From Streptomyces nymphaeiformis (GTDB taxonomy: Bacteria; Actinomycetota; Actinomycetes; Streptomycetales; Streptomycetaceae), in NCBI RefSeq assembly GCF_014203895.1, contig NZ_JACHJY010000023.1:1-34418 (forward strand): 34,418 nucleotides of DNA, in the 5' to 3' direction. Each line of letters starts with the position of its first letter. The first letter of the stretch is position 1. The notes beneath the pieces are model-generated. The model worked only from the letters and a program-made list of their open reading frames with translations, did not search any database and was not told the DNA's origin. This document shows positions 29,628 through 34,418 of the stretch, piece by piece. The translations under genes were made by a program, and so were the position numbers.

Positions 29628-29894
29628 GTGTTGACGATCAAGGTCTATCGGGTGGGGAGCGACGGCACCACCGTGCCTGTCGCTCCGGCCTATAAGGTGC
29701 AGCCGGCCACGGAGCCTTCGGCCACGACCGCGTACCCGCCCTGCGGCTGCCCGAGACACCGCCGTCGCGAGTGGTGCGACTTCCACAAGGGTCCGTCGCA
29801 GAGCGCCGTTCCGGTCGATGAGCACCGCCTCGCCTGCGCGCCTTGCCGCGAGCAGCGGAGCCTCGCCCCGCGCGCTGAGGCGGGGCAGCGGTGA
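29628..29894 (+). CDS. Small Cys-rich protein next to the XRE-TPR regulator
   Basis: This is an 88-aa protein. Its N-terminus may be beta-rich (LTIKVYRVGSDGTTVPVAPA), followed by Cys/His groups CGCPRHRRREWCDFHKG and CAPCREQR that could bind zinc. GTG 29628 with GGGGG (29615-29620) is the start. The stop overlaps the next GTG. No function is assigned. Its position suggests a shared unit with the following two small genes. Confidence 0.6.
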   Translation: MLTIKVYRVGSDGTTVPVAPAYKVQPATEPSATTAYPPCGCPRHRRREWCDFHKGPSQSAVPVDEHRLACAPCREQRSLAPRAEAGQR

Positions 29895-30088
29895 CAACGA
29901 CCAAGGAGTGGGTGATCCCGCCGTACGCCAACCTCACCTGGGAGCAGCACGCCGGGCGGAACTGCGTGTTCTGCGACCGCCCGCTCCATCAGGGGGCCCG
30001 GGAAGTCGGCCGGGTCAGGCGTGACTACGGCGTCCCGCTCCGGGACGTGCCGGTCTACGCGGGCCCCTGCTGCCTCGGCACCCCGTGA
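29891..30088 (+). CDS. Small Cys-containing protein
   Basis: This is a 65-aa protein. EWVIPPYANLTWEQHAGRNC then VFCDRPLHQGAREV and a C-terminal GPCCLGTP. The CxxC-like pairs suggest zinc binding. It is coupled at both ends by GTGA overlaps (29891 and 30085). No family was recognised. Confidence 0.55.
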   Translation: MTTTKEWVIPPYANLTWEQHAGRNCVFCDRPLHQGAREVGRVRRDYGVPLRDVPVYAGPCCLGTP

Positions 30089-30168
30089 GCGAGTGGCAGC
30101 GGCAAGCCCTCTACTGCCTGATCGTCCTCGGCATACTCGCCGTCCTCGTCGCCGGCATCACCACCTGA
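30085..30168 (+). CDS. 27-aa single-pass membrane microprotein
   Basis: GTG 30085 overlaps the previous stop (30086-30088). Residues 9-27 are one hydrophobic helix (LYCLIVLGILAVLVAGITT) preceded by SEWQRQA. The protein is too small for most gene finders, but the overlap coupling and the clear membrane segment make it a credible gene. Topology and role are unknown. Confidence 0.55.
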   Translation: MSEWQRQALYCLIVLGILAVLVAGITT

Positions 30169-30232
30169 CGGCCCTCGATGTCCCCTCTGGTCCATAGGAT
30201 GGGCGGGCCGCCACGAGAGGAAATGATCACAA

Positions 30233-30640
30233 ATGCGCCCCCAGCGATTCACCGACTACGTCCTCGACCTCGCCAAGAACGCGCCCGGCATCGTCCGGGT
30301 GCAGACCCTCGCCGAGGCCGGCGACACCAAGCGGCCGTTCGGCCTGGCCATCACGACGTCGAGCGGCGAGAACCGGTGGCAGTTCATGGGGCAGCTCCCG
30401 GACGGAGCGAAGCACGAAGGCTTCACCGACGAGCCGGTGACCGGCACCCCTGCGCCGGCCATGGGCGACCCGGCTACCGCCGGCTCCCCCGAGGCGTGGC
30501 TCGCGGCCGTCCTCGCCGGCGCCGAGTGCCCGGAGATCTCCGCCATTGGCCGGTGGTCCACCAGCTCCGAGGGGGCCGCGCAGCGTGGCATCACTGTCGA
30601 CTTCCACGACGGCTCGCGGATCTTCGCGCGCCAGCTCTAG
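30233..30640 (+). CDS. Hypothetical accessory protein
   Basis: This is a 135-aa protein. The start MRPQRFTDYVLDLAKNAPGI is followed by an alpha/beta body (GLAITTSSGENRWQFMGQLP; EAWLAAVLAGAECPEISAIG) and a beta-rich end (GITVDFHDGSRIFARQL). No family was recognised. AGAGGAAA precedes the ATG, with an earlier ATG at 30224 as alternative. A -10-like TAGGAT (30195-30200) may be its promoter. It lies in the lysogenic accessory region. Confidence 0.6.
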   Translation: MRPQRFTDYVLDLAKNAPGIVRVQTLAEAGDTKRPFGLAITTSSGENRWQFMGQLPDGAKHEGFTDEPVTGTPAPAMGDPATAGSPEAWLAAVLAGAECPEISAIGRWSTSSEGAAQRGITVDFHDGSRIFARQL

Positions 30641-30643
30641 ACC

Positions 30644-30665
30644 CTCCCCGGTCACGGCCGGGGAG
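30644..30665 (+). terminator. Hairpin after the accessory protein gene
   Basis: CTCCCCGG (30644-30651) pairs with CCGGGGAG (30658-30665) around a 6-base loop, four bases after the stop. Confidence 0.7.
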
Positions 30666-30714
30666 TGCACATCGCACCACCGTCAGCACCACCTACACAC
30701 AGGAGGAACTGATC

Positions 30715-30861
30715 ATGCGATTCGACCCCGGCATGTGCGAGGGGAACTGCCCGGTCTGCGGCGCCGGCGTGGGCAGCTCGCCCGGCACCCCGACGACGAT
30801 GCACCAGCGCGCCGGGACCGGCACGGAGACCTGCCCGGGGAGCGGCCAGCCCGCCCTGTAA
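30715..30861 (+). CDS. 48-aa Cys-rich microprotein
   Basis: It reads MRFDPGMCEGNCPVCGAGVG, then Ser/Thr/Gly-rich residues and CPGSGQPAL. Four Cys, two as CPVC, could bind zinc. AGGAGG (30701-30706) is an excellent ribosome-binding site. It resembles other small Streptomyces zinc-ribbon ORFs. No function is assigned. Confidence 0.6.
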   Translation: MRFDPGMCEGNCPVCGAGVGSSPGTPTTMHQRAGTGTETCPGSGQPAL

Positions 30862-30871
30862 CCGCGTAACG

Positions 30872-30902
30872 AGCCCCGGCCGGACCATCCACGGCCGGGG
30901 CT
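30872..30902. terminator. Bidirectional terminator between convergent genes
   Basis: AGCCCCGGCCG (30872-30882) pairs with CGGCCGGGGCT (30892-30902), an 11-bp stem with a 9-base loop. It sits between the plus-strand microprotein (stop 30861) and the minus-strand regulator (stop 30901), serving both. Confidence 0.85.
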
Positions 30903-31143
30903 ACTCGAACAGCTGGCCTGGCGGGATGCCTATCGCGTCCGCCAGGAGCAGGACTGTGTCGACCGTGGGCGCGGCTCGTCCCGCCTCGATTTCTTGGACT
31001 GTCGCGCGCCCGAGCCCGCTCCGCTCGCAAACGGCCTGCTGGGTCAAGTTGGCGTAGAGCCTTGCGTCCCGCACCCGTGCGCCGAATACGGCCCGGCGGG
31101 CGAGGACCCAGTCGGGCGGCGGGGCTGATTTCGGGCGGACCAC
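30901..31143 (-). CDS. Small XRE-family regulator
   Basis: This is an 80-aa protein. HTH_3 domain at about 22-78: VRDARLYANLTQQAVCERSG, then LGRATVQEIEAGRAAPTVDT and VLLLADAIGIPPGQLFE. The last four residues end the fold. GTG 31143 is the only practical start. The upstream region is AT-richer than its surroundings and contains CATACA as a -10 candidate. It could be an accessory repressor or a transcription factor of the lysogenic region. It may read the palindrome at 732 or its own promoter. Confidence 0.8.
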   Translation of the reverse strand: MVRPKSAPPPDWVLARRAVFGARVRDARLYANLTQQAVCERSGLGRATVQEIEAGRAAPTVDTVLLLADAIGIPPGQLFE

Positions 31144-31227
31144 AGGGCAACGTTCGTCGCTTCTTGATCATTTGTATGCACGGCTAGCCAGGCATTTTTT
31201 GATCTTGAACGGCGCGCGTCACCCTGG

Positions 31228-31246
31228 GCCGCCCGATCCGGGCGGC
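31228..31246 (-). terminator. Terminator of the LuxR-type regulator
   Basis: GCCGCCCG (31228-31235) pairs with CGGGCGGC (31239-31246) around ATC. In the minus direction it comes directly after the regulator's stop at 31252. Confidence 0.7.
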
Positions 31247-31251
31247 TCCGG

Positions 31252-32229
31252 CTAGGGCACGTCCCGGTCCCTGCTCGTCGCCCACCACACCATCAACTGA
31301 TTCGTGGAACGCAAGCCGAGATCATCCCGGAGCGCCTCAAGGTCGCGTCCCACCTCCCGGCCGCTCACGCCGAGTTGGCCGGCGACGACCGCCTGAGTAT
31401 CTCCCTTGGCGAGCCCCCGCAGGATCATCCGCTGTTGCGGCGTCGTGACCGCGTCCGCCAGGGCGGCCCGAGCCTCCTGCCACGGGGTGGCCCTGTCCCA
31501 GTACCCCTGAAATACAGCGAGAGCGAATGCAGTGCAGGCGATGTCTTTGATGTGCCAGCCCGCATGGGCCTCGCTGCTCAGCACATGGTTGTCCACGAAG
31601 AGATTCGTCCCCGCCATGACCATGCGGGGCGGAAGCTCTTGACCGACACGGACCTCGCCGCCCTCCGCGAGCACGACCTCCACGTACCTCGCCGTCGGCG
31701 CGTGCGCGAGGGCGGCAGAGGGGTACAGGGACCGTACGGGGATGCCTCGCACCAGGAGAGCGCGAGCTCTGCGGAGGCCCTCCTCCAGGACGGCCGGGTC
31801 TCGCTCAGTCGGCACGCCAGGCTGGACGGTGTAGAGGCCGCCCTCCGCGTCTGTCGCAAGCACGTGCTTGATGTGTTCGTTCATCAGCGCCTTGCTGTGC
31901 ACGAACTCGCTTGCGGGGCCGCCATAGAGACGTGCGGGGTCATAGTGCCGCGCCAGACGTTCGAGGGCCGACACCCGCCCCATCTGATCAAGAGTGCGGG
32001 CCAGGGCCGCATGATGCTCCGCGAGGAGCTGTTGCGCGACGACGCGGGGATCCAGGGCGACAAGCTCGTCGCCGATTTGGCGGACGAGGCCGAGCTGAAC
32101 GAGCCGGGTCACGGAGGCAGACGCCTCGACCGGTCGACCCTCCGCGATGTCGCGGTAGACGCGCTCCTCGTCGGGAGTGAGGGCAAGATCTTCAACGATT
32201 TCCATACCGCGCCGCCTGTTCTTGTCCAC
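31252..32229 (-). CDS. LuxR-type HTH regulator, candidate partner of a secreted peptide
   Basis: This is a 325-aa protein. The N-terminal 60 residues (LALTPDEERVYRDIAEGRPV ... TRLVQLGLVRQIGDELVALD) resemble a TrmB-type wing. The middle (ARLYGGPASEFVHSKALMNE ... VRSLYPSAALAHAPTARYVE) is the PLD-like/sensor part seen in actinobacterial regulators. The C-terminus is a LuxR/GerE-type HTH (MILRGLAKGDTQAVVAGQLG then VSGREVGRDLEALRDDLGLR). It is divergent from the secreted pre-peptide at 32357. Start may be GTG 32229 or ATG 32205, with weak ribosome-binding sites at both. No phosphorylation domain is present, so a small ligand is likely. Confidence 0.8.
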   Translation of the reverse strand: MDKNRRRGMEIVEDLALTPDEERVYRDIAEGRPVEASASVTRLVQLGLVRQIGDELVALDPRVVAQQLLAEHHAALARTLDQMGRVSALERLARHYDPARLYGGPASEFVHSKALMNEHIKHVLATDAEGGLYTVQPGVPTERDPAVLEEGLRRARALLVRGIPVRSLYPSAALAHAPTARYVEVVLAEGGEVRVGQELPPRMVMAGTNLFVDNHVLSSEAHAGWHIKDIACTAFALAVFQGYWDRATPWQEARAALADAVTTPQQRMILRGLAKGDTQAVVAGQLGVSGREVGRDLEALRDDLGLRSTNQLMVWWATSRDRDVP

Positions 32230-32302
32230 TTTCAGACGTGTCCCAAATTTCTCAGGAAAGCCCCTGGCATACGCCTAATGCACATGTCAGCGTAGGGGTC
32301 AC

Positions 32303-32331
32303 GTCAAGAGTACGGATGCATGTTCTATTTG
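32303..32331 (+). promoter_or_regulatory. Promoter of the secreted peptide gene
   Basis: GTCAAG (32303-32308) and TATTTG (32326-32331) are 17 bp apart, 25 bases before the peptide's ATG. A partial inverted repeat lies upstream: TACGC (32270-32274) with GCGTA (32290-32294), flanked by CCCC and GGGG. The repeat is close enough for the divergent LuxR-type protein to bind and control both genes. Confidence 0.45.
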
Positions 32332-32356
32332 TGATCGACACTCGGAGGGATGACCT

Positions 32357-32527
32357 ATGGGACAGAGCGTGACCAGAACCGTGGCGGCCGTGCTGGTTTC
32401 GGTTGCCGCCGTGATCGGTATCGGGGCCACCGCCCACGCGGAGGACCCCGGATGGGGCGGGCCGGCGCCGACCGTCTCCACCCCCACGCCGACGCCCACC
32501 GCCGCGAACGATCCCGGCTGGGGGTAA
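32357..32527 (+). CDS. Secreted 56-aa pre-peptide with two DPGWG motifs, candidate signalling peptide
   Basis: The signal peptide (residues 1-28) has a basic start (MGQSVTRT), a hydrophobic core (VAAVLVSVAAVIGIG) and an ATAHA cleavage site. The mature part (29-56) begins EDPGWGGPAP, runs through a Thr/Pro spacer (TPTPTPT) and ends AANDPGWG. The same DPGWG motif thus sits at both ends of the predicted mature chain, and the gene is divergent from a LuxR-type regulator. GGAGGG (32344-32349) is seven bases before the ATG. A competing longer frame from 32350 would abolish the signal peptide and is rejected for this gene. A signalling role is inferred, not shown. Confidence 0.7.
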   Translation: MGQSVTRTVAAVLVSVAAVIGIGATAHAEDPGWGGPAPTVSTPTPTPTAANDPGWG

Positions 32528-32664
32528 GGCTCCGGCACGTCTTGGTCACTCGTCCGTCAACCCCACATGGCGGATGCGCTCTGATATCGGCCCACGCGCA
32601 CCATGAGAACGCGCAACGGGGGAACCCCTTGATCCGGCCCCGACGGCCGGGATGGGTGGGAGAA

Positions 32665-32928
32665 ATGACGGACGTAGTCCGTGTAGTAGTGCTTGGAGTA
32701 CTGGCCCTCGGTGTCGTCGCCATGGCCTTCACGTTCAGGTCTCTGCGGAGCCAGGTCGACGACTTGCGCGCTGAGGTCGCATGCCTCCGAATCGAACGAC
32801 TCCTCGGAGAGCCCGTGGCCGCGCCGGCGGACCGTGCACGGCCGCGGCGTCCCGAGCTCGGCATCATCGTTGGCGCCTTCGTCGGCGCCATTACTGCCAC
32901 GGCCGCCACGTGGCTTCTGTGGGGGTGA
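32665..32928 (+). CDS. Two-TM membrane protein with coiled-coil, downstream of the secreted peptide
   Basis: This is an 87-aa protein. VVRVVVLGVLALGVVAMAFT (about 4-23) is a transmembrane helix, then SLRSQVDDLRAEVACLRIER, a coiled coil, a Pro/Arg linker and a second helix (LGIIVGAFVGAITATAATWL). ATG 32665 is used; TTG 32629, preceded by GGGGGA, is another possible start. It is codirectional with the secreted peptide (137-base gap) and could be its receptor, exporter or immunity factor, or an independent superinfection or membrane protein. Confidence 0.6.
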   Translation: MTDVVRVVVLGVLALGVVAMAFTFRSLRSQVDDLRAEVACLRIERLLGEPVAAPADRARPRRPELGIIVGAFVGAITATAATWLLWG

Positions 32929-32939
32929 AGCATCACCCC

Positions 32940-32991
32940 CGATGCCCCGGCAGTCACGGCCGTGCCCCACGGCCCGGCTGCCGGGGCATCG
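32940..32991. terminator. Long two-tier hairpin between membrane protein and integrase
   Basis: CGATGCCCCGGCAG (32940-32953) pairs with CTGCCGGGGCATCG (32978-32991), a perfect 14-bp stem. Inside it GGCCGTG (32958-32964) pairs with CACGGCC (32968-32974). It lies between converging genes and can stop both transcripts. Confidence 0.9.
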
Positions 32992-33005
32992 GCGCATCAC
33001 GCCCC

Positions 33006-34295
33006 CTAGGCCGAGGCAACAGCCCGGAGGGAGGGGCGGCCGCCCTGGAGCGTCGTCTCGATCGTTTCCATGGCATCGTCGTCCGCTTCCGGCAGGAGGT
33101 GCCCGTACAGATCCGACGTGGTCTTGATCGACTCGTGCCCGAGGCGCCGCTGTACGTAGGTGAGCGAGTGGCCGGCCGAGATGAGCGCGGCCGCGTGCGA
33201 GTGCCGTAGGTCGTGCGGGGTCGGGCGCTTGTAGACCGGGAGCATCCCGTCCTTCTTCGCCTTGCGGATCGCACGCTGCCACCGGTCATAGAAGGTGCTG
33301 TAGTGGAGCCGCTGCCCCTGGTCTCCCGTGAAGAACAGGCCGTCGTCGTCGAGGCCCTCGACCCTGCGTAGTTCGTCCAGCGCCTCGATCACGGACGTAC
33401 TGACCCGGATGGTGCGCCGCCCCCGCTTGGACTTGGGCATGCCGACGTAGTAGCCGCCCTCGCCGTCCTTCTTCCATGCCCGATGGACCTGGAGCCGTAT
33501 GCGAGCGGGGTCGGAGTCGAGGAGGCAGTACGGCGCAAGCGCCGTGAGCTCGCTGTACCGCAGCCCTGTCCCGTACTTGACCTCCACCATCAGCTGGTCC
33601 TGGCGGATGGTGAGCCGGTCCCGGATGGCCGCCACTTCTTGCGGGGTGAGGAACTCGATGTCCTCGTCCTCGGGAGTAGCGCCGCCGTCGTCGCGGCGGG
33701 GCAGGTTGGTCCGCTCGCATGGGTTGCGAGCACGGAGCGGCGGCTCGGCCTGGACAGCCTCGTTGAGGATCGAGCTAAGGAGGCCGTGGAGGTTCCTGAT
33801 GGTCTTGGGGGACATTGGCCTGTTGCGGGGGCCACGCCCCTTCCGCACCTTGGTCTGCTCCAAGACACGGACCCATGCACGGATGGTGTCACTCGAAAAG
33901 TGTTTGACGCTGCGGACGTCGCATTCGCCGAAGGTCGGGAAGATGTACATCTCCAACTCGCGGTGGCACGCCTTGCGGTAGTGCTCCTCGATGCCGGTTC
34001 GCAGGTCGATGGTCCGGGTGGCGTAGGCGCGGAATCGGTACCGCGCATCGTCGATGGCGTCGGCCTCCTCGGGGACGATGTACCCCTTCCCCTTGATCCA
34101 TCCCGCAGGCCACCGCTGGCCAGCCTCGTCGACGGCCTGCTTGAAGATGTCAGCCGCGGCTTTGCCTTCGTCGTCGCCGTCGAACTTCTCCGTCGCCCAC
34201 TGGGGGTCACCAGGTCGGCGGTTTGCGTCTCGCCACTTCACCTGGTAACTGGTGATCTCTCCATCGCGGCTCTTCCGCGGGTGCACGCTCGCCAT
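33006..34295 (-). CDS. int: Tyrosine recombinase integrase
   Basis: This is a 429-aa phage integrase. An N-terminal arm-binding part with an unusual Trp/Lys-rich segment (QRWPAGWIKGKG, 60-71) precedes the core-binding domain (about 100-190). Catalytic residues: R246 in GTGLRYSEL, a Lys near 288, H361 and R364 in PHDLRHSH, H387 in RRLGHES and the nucleophile Y397 in SDLYGHL. This is the full RKHRH-Y set. It catalyses site-specific recombination at the tRNA-like att core. A -10 TAGTGT ends six bases before the ATG, suggesting a leaderless mRNA, and the arm sites at 34316 and 34327 cover the -35 region. Confidence 0.97.
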   Translation of the reverse strand: MASVHPRKSRDGEITSYQVKWRDANRRPGDPQWATEKFDGDDEGKAAADIFKQAVDEAGQRWPAGWIKGKGYIVPEEADAIDDARYRFRAYATRTIDLRTGIEEHYRKACHRELEMYIFPTFGECDVRSVKHFSSDTIRAWVRVLEQTKVRKGRGPRNRPMSPKTIRNLHGLLSSILNEAVQAEPPLRARNPCERTNLPRRDDGGATPEDEDIEFLTPQEVAAIRDRLTIRQDQLMVEVKYGTGLRYSELTALAPYCLLDSDPARIRLQVHRAWKKDGEGGYYVGMPKSKRGRRTIRVSTSVIEALDELRRVEGLDDDGLFFTGDQGQRLHYSTFYDRWQRAIRKAKKDGMLPVYKRPTPHDLRHSHAAALISAGHSLTYVQRRLGHESIKTTSDLYGHLLPEADDDAMETIETTLQGGRPSLRAVASA

Positions 34296-34301
34296 GGCGT
34301 G

Positions 34302-34332
34302 ACACTAGACCCTGTGTTCCCGTCGCGTTCCC
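34302..34332 (-). promoter_or_regulatory. Integrase promoter overlapped by GTTCCC sites
   Basis: Read leftward, TAGTGT (34307-34302) ends six bases before the integrase ATG, with no ribosome-binding site, implying a leaderless message. GTTCCC at 34316-34321 and 34327-34332 (11 bp apart) occupies the -35 zone. The string CTGTGTTCCCGT matches the left-arm repeat. Arm-bound integrase or excisionase could therefore control int expression. Confidence 0.5.
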
Positions 34333-34393
34333 ACGGGGCAGTGAATTTGAGGCGAGGCACCCCCATCCTTGCAGGTGGAGGGCCTGTCGCCGC

Positions 34394-34418
34394 TGGTGCC
34401 CGGAACCGGACTCGAACC
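34394..34418. repeat. Right attachment-site core (attR), direct repeat copy 2
   Basis: This is identical to bases 1-25. It reads on the minus strand as the 3' end of a tRNA gene whose body should continue rightward beyond the window. Integrase lies immediately inside this end. Integrase and the tRNA-like end together define a functional attP half-site arrangement. Confidence 0.93.

Larger units (their letters stand above)
1..34418. mobile_element. Complete integrated prophage, HK97-fold siphovirus of an actinomycete
   Basis: The window begins and ends with the same 25-base sequence, which resembles the 3' end of a tRNA gene. It holds an integrase, a divergent regulatory switch, replication genes, terminase, portal, protease, capsid, connector, tail and lysis genes in standard siphovirus order. 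Every expected virion module has an intact reading frame and no frame-breaking lesion was seen, so it looks inducible. The high GC content and the small-gene repertoire point to Streptomyces or a close relative. Genus is inferred from style, not from a search. Confidence 0.95.

Noticed and set aside
32350..32664. N-terminal part of a 192-aa frame running through the secreted-peptide gene to 32928
   Set aside because: It covers the signal peptide ORF in another frame and is Arg/Gly-rich. The ATG at 32357 has the better-spaced ribosome-binding site, and the real downstream gene likely starts at 32665 or 32629.
1..34418. An integrative conjugative element or plasmid instead of a phage
   Set aside because: Some small genes and the DUF6303-like protein occur in such elements, but there is no TraB/FtsK-type transfer gene and a full terminase, capsid and tail set is present.

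Overview
The window is a complete temperate siphovirus prophage of about 34.4 kb from a high-GC actinomycete, most likely Streptomyces. The signs are the very high GC content, GTG starts, chains of start/stop-overlapping (ATGA/GTGA) genes, leaderless promoters, and Streptomyces-type small genes and regulators. It is cut exactly at the attachment sites: bases 1-25 recur as 34394-34418. On the minus strand this 25-mer reads as the 3' end of a tRNA gene (T-loop TTCGAGT, acceptor strand, CCA). A tyrosine integrase starts about 100 bp inside the right-hand copy.

Layout. (1) 26-830: integrase arm-type GTTCCC sites, then a divergent regulatory switch (XRE-type regulator on minus, Cro-like protein on plus) with an array of TCCAA half-sites and two apparently leaderless promoters. 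(2) 829-8308: rightward early operon with an excisionase-like protein, a run of small translationally coupled proteins (many Cys-rich, one 30-aa membrane microprotein), a winged-helix protein, a replication-initiator-like gene carrying five exact 15-bp iterons in all three reading frames (candidate origin), and a tandem LuxR-type double HTH protein. (3) 8428-10159: MerR-like protein, beta-class DNA methyltransferase, small ORFs and HNH endonuclease. (4) 10164-10279: nested inverted repeats between HNH and small terminase, a candidate cos region. (5) 10310-20687: terminase subunits, portal fused to a MuF-like domain, S78 protease, HK97-fold capsid protein, connector genes, tail terminator, tail tube and tail chaperone. 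(6) 20274-26481: chaperone with a -1 frameshift site (GGGTTTC), tape measure, a large single tail-tip protein and two small distal proteins. (7) 26549-28163: amidase endolysin and two holin-type membrane proteins, closed by a 12-bp-stem hairpin. (8) 28228-32991: accessory or lysogeny region with an XRE-TPR regulator, several small genes including a 27-aa membrane microprotein, a small XRE repressor, and a LuxR-type regulator divergent from a 56-aa secreted pre-peptide with two DPGWG motifs, followed by a two-TM coiled-coil protein. (9) 33006-34295: integrase.

How it works together. The left switch and integrase set the lysogeny decision, the initiator and iterons probably start replication, and the plus-strand late operon builds a cos-type HK97-fold siphovirus and lyses the host. 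The most unusual elements are the secreted DPGWG peptide beside a LuxR-type regulator (possible peptide signalling), the iterons hidden in coding sequence, the leaderless operator switch, and the structured HNH-terminase junction. No recognisable helicase, primase or polymerase, no separate scaffold, and no complete RNA gene or CRISPR was seen. No gene-free stretch exceeds 300 bases.
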